A stretch of DNA of 64,000 nucleotides, from NCBI GenBank assembly GCA_041658245.1, contig JBBAAM010000008.1, forward strand, positions 1-64,000, in the 5' to 3' direction. The position numbers and the translations under genes are program-made. Origin of the DNA: Fen-1258 sp041658245 (GTDB lineage: Bacteria; Bacteroidota; Ignavibacteria; Ignavibacteriales; Melioribacteraceae). Below the pieces are notes generated by a model. The model was not told the DNA's origin, ran no database searches, and worked only from the letters and a program-made list of their open reading frames with translations. Shown here piece by piece: positions 25,082 to 33,613 of the stretch (its first letter is position 1; each line of letters opens with the position of its first letter).

Positions 25082-25708
25082 ATGATAATCACTGCTTTAC
25101 AGCAAAAGGGTAATAATGTTCTGGTTTGTTTTGATGATGGAGAGTTCATCACTCTTGATTACAGAACTGTGACTGACAATGGTCTGCGGAAGAATGATTT
25201 AATTGATGATAAAAAAATTGAGTTTCTGATTTCCGCAAGTGAATTTCAAAAAGCAAAAGATTCTGCTTTCCGTTTTTTAGGCAGAAGGCATCATTCAACA
25301 TCAGAACTAAAAAATAAACTTATAAAGAAAAAATATCCAAAGGATATCATTGATAAAATTCTGATTGATCTAACAGACAAAAAATTACTGGATGATGAAC
25401 AATTTGCAGAAGCATTTCTTGAAGAAAGATCAGTCAAAAAGAAAATCGGCATTAATAAACTGAAAGCAGATCTATTCAAAAAGGGAATCAATAGAAATAT
25501 TATTGAAAAAACTTTATTAAGAGTTGATCATGAATTAAGTTATGATCAAGCGCTTGAATTGGCAAAACGGAAAATTGATTCTATTAAAAGAAAAGAGACA
25601 GATAAAAGAAAAATTAAAGCTAAATTATATTCATCACTTAGTTCGCGCGGATTTGAATCGGAATTAATAATTAAAGTACTGAACGAAATGTTAGAAGATC
25701 TTGAATAA
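25082..25708 (+). CDS. recX: Regulatory protein RecX
   Basis: 208 aa RecA modulator. Tandem three-helix repeats are visible: ALRFLGRRHHSTSEL-type (here AFRFLGRRHHSTSELKNKL) and LLDDEQFAEAFLEERS, with KGINRNIIEKTL later. It starts 3 bp after recA and ends at a strong terminator, closing the cinA-thpR-recA-recX unit. Confidence 0.93.
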   Translation: MIITALQQKGNNVLVCFDDGEFITLDYRTVTDNGLRKNDLIDDKKIEFLISASEFQKAKDSAFRFLGRRHHSTSELKNKLIKKKYPKDIIDKILIDLTDKKLLDDEQFAEAFLEERSVKKKIGINKLKADLFKKGINRNIIEKTLLRVDHELSYDQALELAKRKIDSIKRKETDKRKIKAKLYSSLSSRGFESELIIKVLNEMLEDLE

Positions 25709-25720
25709 ATGCCCATCCCA

Positions 25721-25748
25721 ACCCTTCCGCAAAGGGAAGGGCTTTTTT
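25721..25748 (+). terminator. Rho-independent terminator after recX
   Basis: CCCTTCC (25722-25728) / GGAAGGG (25735-25741) followed by CTTTTTT. Confidence 0.9.
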
Positions 25749-25755
25749 AAAACTC

Positions 25756-25817
25756 GGTCGAGGTATTTAATCCTCGACCTTCGTTATAAAATTATAACCT
25801 CGAAGCAAGCATCGAGG
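25756..25817. repeat. Two adjacent CCTCGA-type inverted repeats
   Basis: GGTCGAGG (25756-25763) / CCTCGACC (25772-25779), then CCTCGA (25798-25803) / TCGAGG (25812-25817). This is a repeat-derived intergenic structure between recX and the acyl-CoA dehydrogenase. Confidence 0.55.
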
Positions 25818-25909
25818 AATTTTTAGATTAAATAAATTACATGCTAAGAAGTGACCTTTGTTCTCTTTATCAGTTTTCCCTATTTTTATGACCAACTTTT
25901 AGGATACCA

Positions 25910-27079
25910 ATGAACAAGTTCAAGGGAGTAGATTATTTTAATGTAGATAGTCTTTTATCAGAAGACGAAGTAATGGTGCGCAATACAGTTAGAGAATATG
26001 TTGATGAACAAATAATTCCTATCATAGAAAAGCATTACCGCGAAGAAAAATTTCCTTTTCATCTAGTAAAAGAACTTGGAAAGCTTGGATTATTCGGAAT
26101 TACTCTACCACAAAAGTATGGTTGCGCTGCGATGAACAATGTAGCTTACGGTTTAGTAATGCAAGAATTAGAAAGAGGTGATAGCGGTATTCGAAGTTTT
26201 GCATCTGTTCAAACATCATTAGTTATGTATCCGATCTACACTTTTGGAAATGAAGAACAAAAAAATTATTGGCTTCCAAAACTTGCAGTCGGAGAAAACA
26301 TCGGATGTTTTGGATTAACAGAACCGGATTACGGTTCTAATCCTGCAGGGATGATAACAAGAGCAGAAAAAGTGGAAGACGGTTTTAAGTTGAACGGTGC
26401 TAAAATGTGGATCACTAATGGAACAATTGCTGATGTGGCTGTTGTTTGGGCAAAATTAGATGGCGAGATTAAAGGCTTTTTAGTTGAAAAAGGTATGAAA
26501 GGTTTTTCCGCACCAGAGATGAAAGGAAAACATTCTCTTAAAGCTTCTGTCACTTCAGAATTAATCTTTCAAGATGTTTTTGTACCGGAGAAAAATTTAT
26601 TAACCGGAAGTAAAGGATTGAAATCACCATTGATGTGTTTGAATCAAGCACGATACGGAATTGCTTGGGGTGTTGTTGGATCTATGATGACTTGTTATGA
26701 TTCCGCATTGAACTACGCAAAATCCCGTATCCAATTCAGCAAACCGATTGCAGCTTATCAACTGACACAAGAAAAGTTAGTTTATATGTTAACTGAAATT
26801 ACAAAAGCGCAGCTTCTTAATTTACAATTAGGACGTTTAAAAGATAAAAATGAAGTAAAACATACACAAATTTCTATGGCTAAAAGAAATAATTGTGAAA
26901 AAGCATTAGAGACAGCACGCATTGCACGAGAAATTCTTGGTGCGAATGGAATACTTGATGAATATCCGGTTATGCGTCATTCGCAGAATTTAGAATCAGT
27001 AAAAACTTACGAAGGAACACACGAGATGCACACATTGATAATTGGTGAAGATATAACCGGTTATGCTGCATTTGATTAA
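25910..27079 (+). CDS. Acyl-CoA dehydrogenase, glutaryl-CoA dehydrogenase-like
   Basis: 389 aa FAD enzyme. GCFGLTEPDYGSNP is the FAD-binding signature and SVKTYEGTHEMHTLIIGEDITG contains the catalytic Glu. IRSFASVQTSLVMYPI carries the Arg and Ser context of glutaryl-CoA dehydrogenases, which oxidise and decarboxylate glutaryl-CoA in lysine and aromatic degradation. The subfamily call rests on that block. The gene is monocistronic, between two terminators. It is only distantly like the second acyl-CoA dehydrogenase at 38652-39821. Confidence 0.85.
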   Translation: MNKFKGVDYFNVDSLLSEDEVMVRNTVREYVDEQIIPIIEKHYREEKFPFHLVKELGKLGLFGITLPQKYGCAAMNNVAYGLVMQELERGDSGIRSFASVQTSLVMYPIYTFGNEEQKNYWLPKLAVGENIGCFGLTEPDYGSNPAGMITRAEKVEDGFKLNGAKMWITNGTIADVAVVWAKLDGEIKGFLVEKGMKGFSAPEMKGKHSLKASVTSELIFQDVFVPEKNLLTGSKGLKSPLMCLNQARYGIAWGVVGSMMTCYDSALNYAKSRIQFSKPIAAYQLTQEKLVYMLTEITKAQLLNLQLGRLKDKNEVKHTQISMAKRNNCEKALETARIAREILGANGILDEYPVMRHSQNLESVKTYEGTHEMHTLIIGEDITGYAAFD

Positions 27080-27084
27080 ATTGA

Positions 27085-27107
27085 GACCACCTTGTGTGGT
27101 CTTTTTT
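27085..27107 (+). terminator. Terminator after the acyl-CoA dehydrogenase gene
   Basis: GACCAC (27085-27090) / GTGGTC (27096-27101), loop CTTGT, then TTTTTT. Confidence 0.85.
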
Positions 27108-27126
27108 GTAATTAGAAGAGGGAAAC

Positions 27127-28611
27127 ATGAATAAAAACAAAGTTTATTTTGAAGGATTAACATTTGATGATATACTTCTTGTACCGGCACGATCAAATGT
27201 TCTTCCACGCCAAACAGATATTTCTTCGTACCTAACAAGAGAGATAAAATTAAATATTCCCTTTCTTTCTGCCGCGATGGATTCAGTAACAGAATCTCAA
27301 ATGGCAATAGCAATGGCTGCTCAGGGTGGAATTGGAATAATTCATAAGAACATGTCTATTGAAAAGCAAGCTGATGAAGTTGATAAAGTTAAAAGGTCAG
27401 AGAGCGGAATGATTGTAAATCCAATTACTCTAACTCCGGACCGAACGATTAAAGAAGCTGAACATATCATGTCGAAATATCACATCTCCGGAATACCTGT
27501 TGTAGATGAAAAAGGAAAGTTAGTCGGTATTCTAACTAATCGAGATCTACGATTTGAAAGAGAATCAAACAAACTTGTTAGTCAATTAATGACAAAAGAG
27601 AATTTAATTACAGCACCTCTTGGAACAACACTTCATGAAGCGGAAAAAATATTACACAAGTACAGAATCGAAAAACTTCCTGTTGTTGATAAAAAAGGAA
27701 TAATTAAAGGATTGATCACCTATAAAGACATAATGAAGAAAAAAACATTTCCCAATGCTTGCAAAGATAATTTGGGACGGCTTCGTGTAGGTGCGGGAGT
27801 TGGTGTAACAAGTGATACATTAAAAAGAGTAGAAGCGTTAGTATCTTCTCACGTTGATGTCATCGTTCTTGATACAGCGCATGGACATTCGGAAGGAGTA
27901 TTAAGAACAGTTAAAGAGATTAGAAAAAAATATAAAAACTTACAGCTGATTGCCGGAAATATTGTTACAAAAGATGCCGCTCTTGAATTAGTTTCTTGCG
28001 GCGTTAATGCGGTAAAAGTTGGAATTGGTGCAGGCTCTATTTGTACTACACGTGTAATAGCTGGTGTTGGAGTTCCGCAAATCAGTGCGGTTATAGAAGT
28101 TGCACAAGCATTAAAAGGAAAAAATATTCCTGTCATATCGGATGGTGGAATTAAACAAACTGGAGATGTAGCCAAAGCAATTGCAGCCGGTGCAGATACT
28201 GTTATGATGGGCGGGATGCTTGCCGGTGTTGAAGAAACTCCCGGAGAAAAAGTTTTATTTGAAGGAAGAAGTTTCAAAGTTTACAGAGGAATGGGTTCAT
28301 TAAGTGCAATGAAACAAGGAAGCAGTGATCGTTATTTCCAGGATGTTGAAGCAGATATTAAAAAACTTGTTCCGGAAGGAATAGAAGGGCGTGTTCCCTA
28401 CAAAGGTTCTTTAGCCGATACGATTTATCAATTCATCGGTGGATTGCGAGCGGCAATGGGTTATTGTGGTGCAAAAACAATTAATGATTTGAAATCTAAA
28501 TCAAAGTTTGTAAAAATTTCTAATGCCGGATTACGCGAAAGTCATCCGCACGATGTTTTAGTAACTGAGGAAGCACCGAATTATCAAATGACTAAGAAAA
28601 ATCAGTATTAA
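27127..28611 (+). CDS. guaB: Inosine-5'-monophosphate dehydrogenase
   Basis: 494 aa, NAD-dependent IMP to XMP, the committed step of GMP synthesis. The fold opens LTFDDILLVPARS; two CBS domains are inserted at about 95-200; the catalytic loop GIGAGSICTTR contains the active-site Cys; YRGMGS and the flap follow. RBS AGAGGG is well placed. It is full length and intact. Confidence 0.98.
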   Translation: MNKNKVYFEGLTFDDILLVPARSNVLPRQTDISSYLTREIKLNIPFLSAAMDSVTESQMAIAMAAQGGIGIIHKNMSIEKQADEVDKVKRSESGMIVNPITLTPDRTIKEAEHIMSKYHISGIPVVDEKGKLVGILTNRDLRFERESNKLVSQLMTKENLITAPLGTTLHEAEKILHKYRIEKLPVVDKKGIIKGLITYKDIMKKKTFPNACKDNLGRLRVGAGVGVTSDTLKRVEALVSSHVDVIVLDTAHGHSEGVLRTVKEIRKKYKNLQLIAGNIVTKDAALELVSCGVNAVKVGIGAGSICTTRVIAGVGVPQISAVIEVAQALKGKNIPVISDGGIKQTGDVAKAIAAGADTVMMGGMLAGVEETPGEKVLFEGRSFKVYRGMGSLSAMKQGSSDRYFQDVEADIKKLVPEGIEGRVPYKGSLADTIYQFIGGLRAAMGYCGAKTINDLKSKSKFVKISNAGLRESHPHDVLVTEEAPNYQMTKKNQY

Positions 28612-28686
28612 CATTTTTATTAATCCGATTAAGAGAATAAAATATTTAATTATTATTGATCATCATCCATAAATAAAATCTCGATT

Positions 28687-29973
28687 ATGTTCAAAGTTTT
28701 AGTTATTGCTTATTACTACCCTCCGCTTGGATTAAGTGGTGTTCAACGCACGCTTAAATTCACAAAATATATGAGCAAGTTTAATTGGCAGCCCACAGTA
28801 ATTACAACCGGTAATGTAGCATACTTTGCCCATGATTTTTATTTATTGAAAGAAGCCGAAAATGCCGGTGTAAATATTATCCGCACAGAAGCTTTTGATC
28901 TTAATACAATTATCGGGAAGCAGTATCAAACTGTGAATATGCCTCAAGAATTTCTTAGAAAGATACTTTCAAGGATTAGTAAAGCAATATTTATTCCTGA
29001 CAATAAAAAATCTTGGGCTAGAAAAGCATATAAAGTTGCTAAAGAGCTTCTTCAAAAAGAAAAATTTGATATCATTTATGTAACGATTCCGCCTTTTTCA
29101 AGTTTTGTTTATGCTGCTAAACTCAAAAAAGAATTTGGTATTCCTCTATTTGTAGATTATCGTGATTTATGGTTCGGCAATCATTTTGCATTTTATCCAA
29201 CTTTATATCATCGCTATAAGCATAAAAAGTTAGAATATAAATCGTTACGATTAGCAGATAAAGTTGTTGCAATCAATCGCAAAATAAAAGAGAAACTTTT
29301 ATTGACATATCCGTTTTTATCATTTAATGATGTAATGATAATTCCTCATGGTTATGACCCCGCTGATTTTGAGTACAGTGAAGATAAAGTTGAGCAATCA
29401 CAAAAGATGCGTTTAACTTATGCTGGAATATTTTATGAGAATATAACTCCGGAATATTTTCTAAAAGCATTTAAGCAGTTATCAATTGAGAGACCGGATA
29501 TTGCAGCAAATATAGAATTAGAATTTATTGGTCATCTTCGCAAAGAAAATAATAAACTAATTTCAGAACTTGGTATTAGCGAATTTGTAAGAGATCATGG
29601 ATATCTAGACCATCACGAAACAGTTAAGAGATTAAAAACTAGTGATGTTTTGTGGATGATGATTGGAAATATTCAGAATGCAGACACAATTTCCACAAGT
29701 AAACTTTATGAGTATATAGGAACCGGTAAACCAATTCTTGGATGTGTTGTTGAAGGAACTGCTAAATCTGCTCTTCAAGAATATGGTGCGTCTTTTATAA
29801 CAAAGCCAGATGATATACAGGAAATCAAAAACACTATAATATTAATTCATGAATTGTACATAAAGAAAAATTTACCTACACCAAATAGAGATTTTATACA
29901 GAAACACGATAGGATCAAATTAACGGAAGAGCTTACGAAAGCGTTTCAGTTTTATTTAAAGGCATTATCATGA
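28687..29973 (+). CDS. Glycosyltransferase (GT4-like, GT-B fold)
   Basis: 428 aa. N-terminal VLVIAYYYPPLGLSGVQRT is the usual GT4 opening with a donor-side glycine loop. The C-terminal half has RLTYAGIFYENITPEYFLKA, IEFIGHLR-type strand-loop and TSKLYEYIGTGKPILG with the E(x)7E-type region typical of the nucleotide-sugar site. Substrate unknown; probably envelope polysaccharide synthesis. The stop overlaps purD by 4 nt, an unrelated pathway partner. Confidence 0.8.
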   Translation: MFKVLVIAYYYPPLGLSGVQRTLKFTKYMSKFNWQPTVITTGNVAYFAHDFYLLKEAENAGVNIIRTEAFDLNTIIGKQYQTVNMPQEFLRKILSRISKAIFIPDNKKSWARKAYKVAKELLQKEKFDIIYVTIPPFSSFVYAAKLKKEFGIPLFVDYRDLWFGNHFAFYPTLYHRYKHKKLEYKSLRLADKVVAINRKIKEKLLLTYPFLSFNDVMIIPHGYDPADFEYSEDKVEQSQKMRLTYAGIFYENITPEYFLKAFKQLSIERPDIAANIELEFIGHLRKENNKLISELGISEFVRDHGYLDHHETVKRLKTSDVLWMMIGNIQNADTISTSKLYEYIGTGKPILGCVVEGTAKSALQEYGASFITKPDDIQEIKNTIILIHELYIKKNLPTPNRDFIQKHDRIKLTEELTKAFQFYLKALS

Positions 29974-31253
29974 GAATCGTATTAATTGGTTCTGGAGGAA
30001 GAGAGCATGCTTTAGCTGTAAAAATTGCAGAAAGCGAAACTTGTTGTAAATTATATATTCTTCCCGGAAATCCAGGTACAAAACAAGTTGGTGAAAATAT
30101 TCTTATCGATCAGGATGATCATCAGAGTATTATCAGTTTTTGTCTGGAGCAAAAAATAGATCTGGTAGTGATCGGGCCTGAAAAACCATTGATAGATGGG
30201 TTAACCGATAAACTTCTTGAAAAAGGTATTAAAGTATTTGGTCCAACTATGAAAGCTTCTCGAATAGAAGGGGAGAAATCATTTGCTAAAAATTTAATGA
30301 AAGAATATAATATTCCTACCGCAGCGTTTGAAGTATTCAATAAAGAAAATTATGACGATGCTATAAACTATTTACATAAAATTAATTACCCAATTGTAAT
30401 TAAAGCAGATGGCATTGCAGCGGGGAAAGGTGTAATAATCGCAGAATGTTTTGATGATGCTAAGGAAGCGTTAAAAGAATGTTTTGTAAATTCTTCCTTT
30501 GGTACTGCAGGTGATAAAGTAGTAATTGAAGAATTTATGTCAGGTCAAGAAGCTTCGATTTTTGCAATTACGGATGGTTTCGACTATGTTTTACTTCCTG
30601 CTGCACAAGATCATAAAAGAATTTTTGATGACGATAAAGGCAAGAATACCGGTGGCATGGGTGCGTATGCTCCGACTTCTTTTGTGAACGAAAAAAATAT
30701 CGATGTAATTGCAACAGAAATTATTGAACCGACATTAAAAGCGATGCGTGAAAAGGGAATGCCGTTTGTGGGATGCCTTTACTGCGGTTTGATGATGACA
30801 ATCCATGGCACAAAGGTAGTCGAATTTAATTGCAGATTTGGCGATCCGGAGACGCAAGTTGTTTTGCCTTTACTTGAAGGAAATTTTGTTGAACTGCTTT
30901 ATTCTGCTGCTTGTGGAAAAATTAACAAAGAAGCAATGAGATATAATGGTGGTACTTCGGTTTGTGTTGTTGTTGCTTCAAAAGGTTACCCGGATAAATT
31001 TGAAAAAGGTTTTGAGATTTACGGATTAGATCAAATCCCACAAAAAGTAAAAGTCTATCACGCTGGGACTAAAGAAGTTAATGGAAAAATTATGACTAAT
31101 GGTGGGAGAGTTCTAAATGTTACTTCGTTCACTGAGAAGAACGACTTAAACGAAGCCAAAAGAATAGCTTATGAAGCTCTTTCAAAAATTAGTTTTGATG
31201 GAATGCACTATCGAAAAGATATTTCTGATAAGGCTTTTCTTCAAACGAATTAA
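29970..31253 (+). CDS. purD: Phosphoribosylamine--glycine ligase (GAR synthetase)
   Basis: 427 aa ATP-grasp enzyme of purine synthesis. VLIGSGGREHALA at the N-terminus, ADGIAAGKGV (ATP-grasp), QDHKRIFDDDKGKNTGGMGAYAP and FNCRFGDPETQVVLPLL are signatures. It overlaps the glycosyltransferase by ATGA and ends 1 bp from the convergent HIT gene, leaving no room for a terminator. Confidence 0.98.
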   Translation: MRIVLIGSGGREHALAVKIAESETCCKLYILPGNPGTKQVGENILIDQDDHQSIISFCLEQKIDLVVIGPEKPLIDGLTDKLLEKGIKVFGPTMKASRIEGEKSFAKNLMKEYNIPTAAFEVFNKENYDDAINYLHKINYPIVIKADGIAAGKGVIIAECFDDAKEALKECFVNSSFGTAGDKVVIEEFMSGQEASIFAITDGFDYVLLPAAQDHKRIFDDDKGKNTGGMGAYAPTSFVNEKNIDVIATEIIEPTLKAMREKGMPFVGCLYCGLMMTIHGTKVVEFNCRFGDPETQVVLPLLEGNFVELLYSAACGKINKEAMRYNGGTSVCVVVASKGYPDKFEKGFEIYGLDQIPQKVKVYHAGTKEVNGKIMTNGGRVLNVTSFTEKNDLNEAKRIAYEALSKISFDGMHYRKDISDKAFLQTN

Positions 31254-31254
31254 C

Positions 31255-31605
31255 TCATCCCGGCGGCCAATTCATCTTTCGACCGCCAAGTAGATGCATA
31301 TGAAGATGATAAACGTCCTGCCCAGCATCTGCTCCGCAATTTAAGACTAATCTGAATCCCGATTCACTTACACCTAAATCTTTAGCGATCTTATTTGCAG
31401 CTTCAAACATAAAGCCAAGAAGAACCGAGTGTTTGCTAGAATCAATGTCTTTTGTAGTTTCAATTTCAGTGATTTTAGGAATGATCAGAACATGAACCGG
31501 TGCTTGAGGATTGATATCTTTGAATGCGAGAACTTTGTCATTCTCAAAAACAATTTCCGCTGGTATTTCTTTTCGAATAATCTTGGAAAAAATAGTTTCT
31601 CCCAT
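31255..31605 (-). CDS. HIT-family nucleotide hydrolase (HinT-like)
   Basis: 116 aa with the histidine triad YHLHMHLLGG (HxHxHxx) and IFSKIIRKEIPAEIV at the N-terminus. Family members hydrolyse AMP-lysine-type phosphoramidates. It is the last gene of a minus-strand run and begins 2 bp after the NtrC-type regulator stop. Confidence 0.95.
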   Translation of the reverse strand: MGETIFSKIIRKEIPAEIVFENDKVLAFKDINPQAPVHVLIIPKITEIETTKDIDSSKHSVLLGFMFEAANKIAKDLGVSESGFRLVLNCGADAGQDVYHLHMHLLGGRKMNWPPG

Positions 31606-31607
31606 AG

Positions 31608-32960
31608 CTATTCCTTTTCAATTTCATATTTCTTTAGTTTGTTATAAAGATGGCTGCGTTGAATCCCAAGTATATCAGCAGTCTTGCTGATATTCCAGCC
31701 ATTGGCATTTAACTGTTTAATTATAAATGCCTTTTCAGATTTCTCTTTGAACTCTTGAAAACTATTTGAAGTATTTAGCAAATCATCAGCATTCGAACCT
31801 TGATTTGGCGTGAACATGGAAATATCTTTTTCGTTGATTTCTGTTTTAGTGACCATAATTACAATACGTTCTACAACATTTTTCAGTTCGCGAACATTTC
31901 CTTTCCAAGTTAGAGATTGAAGGGCATTGATTGCTGCGTCAGAATATTTCTTTTGAGCAAATTTATTCTTATCGCAAATAATTTTTGAGAAGTGCTCTAT
32001 AAGTAAAGGAATATCATCTTTACGTTCACGGAGCGGTGGAATATGAATCGGGATAACATTTAATCGGTGATAAAGATCTTCGCGGAAGTTGCCTTTCTTA
32101 ATTTCTTCTTGCAAATCTTTATTTGTTGCTGAAATAATTCGAACATTAACATCAATCTTAGCGTTCCCTCCCACGCGCTCAATTTTTCCTTCTTCAATGG
32201 CACGCAAAACTTTAGCTTGTGCTTGCAGACTCATATCACCGATTTCATCAAGAAATAAATTCCCACCATCCGCTTGTTCAAATTTACCAATATGTTGTTT
32301 TACGGCTCCGGTAAATGAGCCTTTCTCATGACCGAACAATTCTGATTCGATAAGTTCATGATGAATCGCGGCACAATTCACTTCAATTAGCTCTTTGTTA
32401 GATCGTGAGCTTTGTCTGTGTAATTCTTGTGCGACTAATTCCTTGCCTGTTCCATTCTCTCCAGTAATTAGAATTCGTGCATCAGTTTTAGCAACTCGTT
32501 TAATTGTTTCGTGAATTGTTTTAATTACTGTGCTGTTCCCAATAATTTTTTCTGACGAAAAGAGTTCTTTCTTAAGCTTTTTATTTTCTTTAACAAGACT
32601 GGATTGTTCAACAGCATTTCGTACACTGATCAAAAGTTTATCGCGGTCAACGGGTTTTTCAAGAAAATCAAATGCGCCAAGCTTTGTTGATTTGACCGCA
32701 TTCTCAACACTCGCATGTGCTGAGATCATTATTACTTTCATATCAATTTCTTTTTCAAGAAGCCAACTCAACACTTCAAAACCATTTTTACCGGGCATCT
32801 GAATATCGAGTAATAATGCATCATAATTTCCATATTCGATTTTCTGTAATCCTTTATACGAGTCAGTTGTATAGTCGACAAGATAATCTTCGTATTCAAG
32901 GATCATCTTAATGCTTTCGCATATTTCTTTTTCATCATCAATAACTAAAATAGATTTCAT
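31608..32960 (-). CDS. Sigma-54-dependent response regulator, NtrC family
   Basis: 450 aa. The receiver domain has phospho-acceptor D52 in LLLDIQMPG, a central AAA+ domain with Walker A GENGTGKE (167-174) and the sigma-54 contact loop GSFTGA (214-219, a known variant of GAFTGA), and a C-terminal Fis-type helix-turn-helix (NISKTADILGIQRSHLYNKLK). No histidine kinase is adjacent, so it is an orphan regulator in this window. Its ATG overlaps the upstream gene stop by 4 nt. Targets unknown. Confidence 0.95.
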   Translation of the reverse strand: MKSILVIDDEKEICESIKMILEYEDYLVDYTTDSYKGLQKIEYGNYDALLLDIQMPGKNGFEVLSWLLEKEIDMKVIMISAHASVENAVKSTKLGAFDFLEKPVDRDKLLISVRNAVEQSSLVKENKKLKKELFSSEKIIGNSTVIKTIHETIKRVAKTDARILITGENGTGKELVAQELHRQSSRSNKELIEVNCAAIHHELIESELFGHEKGSFTGAVKQHIGKFEQADGGNLFLDEIGDMSLQAQAKVLRAIEEGKIERVGGNAKIDVNVRIISATNKDLQEEIKKGNFREDLYHRLNVIPIHIPPLRERKDDIPLLIEHFSKIICDKNKFAQKKYSDAAINALQSLTWKGNVRELKNVVERIVIMVTKTEINEKDISMFTPNQGSNADDLLNTSNSFQEFKEKSEKAFIIKQLNANGWNISKTADILGIQRSHLYNKLKKYEIEKE

Positions 32961-33613
32961 GGATAAATTCTAAAAAAAAGTAGTTGATAAATTTTTAATG
33001 CTTCAGACGGCATTGCATTTTTATTCTTTTGAACCATTTCTGCAAATATCTCGCCAAGATGATTTGTAATTAAATCTCTTCTATCAAATTCACCTTGAAG
33101 AAAAAATCCCTGCTCGAAATACTCAACAAAGATACCGAGAAATTTAGACAAATTAAAAAAGCTAATATTGTAGTGAAGGAATGCATTTGCAAAAAAATGT
33201 GCAAGTTTATCCTTATCACCAAAGTCGTTTGAAGGTGAATCGTTAAACAATCTTTTAGGAGTATTCTTTAATTTTTCATCAAATATTATTTTTGGAGGTG
33301 AGGGAAGCGGAACTGTAACATGCGAACCAATGACAGGAAGTTTAATTAAAATCTTGTTGTATGGTATTAAAGTAAAAGTTAGACAAAAAAAAGTCTCTGA
33401 TGCATCACCTTCAAAAAAGGTAAGTGCCTTTTCATAAATATGATCTACAGTTTCCAAATCATTATGGGTTCTTGAGTACTGTTTGTACTCATCGGAGGTC
33501 ATATAATTCGTTAAATAAAATAATCCGCCGTAAAAAGATTTATCTATTTTTTGCTGAGCAAATATAGATTGTATGGAGAATATAGAAATTAGAATCAAAA
33601 AAAAGAAACTCAT
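32957..33613 (-). CDS. Exported hypothetical protein
   Basis: 218 aa with a cleavable-looking signal peptide (FFFLILISIFSIQSIFAQ). The mature part contains DKDKLAHFFANAFLHYN, an Asp-Lys-Leu-Ala-His motif also seen in some small lipoprotein/DUF2279-type envelope proteins. I do not recognise a firm family. It overlaps both neighbours by 4 nt (33610-33613 and 32957-32960), so it is translated with the polyamine-synthase-like protein and the NtrC-type regulator. Confidence 0.65.
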   Translation of the reverse strand: MSFFFLILISIFSIQSIFAQQKIDKSFYGGLFYLTNYMTSDEYKQYSRTHNDLETVDHIYEKALTFFEGDASETFFCLTFTLIPYNKILIKLPVIGSHVTVPLPSPPKIIFDEKLKNTPKRLFNDSPSNDFGDKDKLAHFFANAFLHYNISFFNLSKFLGIFVEYFEQGFFLQGEFDRRDLITNHLGEIFAEMVQKNKNAMPSEALKIYQLLFFRIYP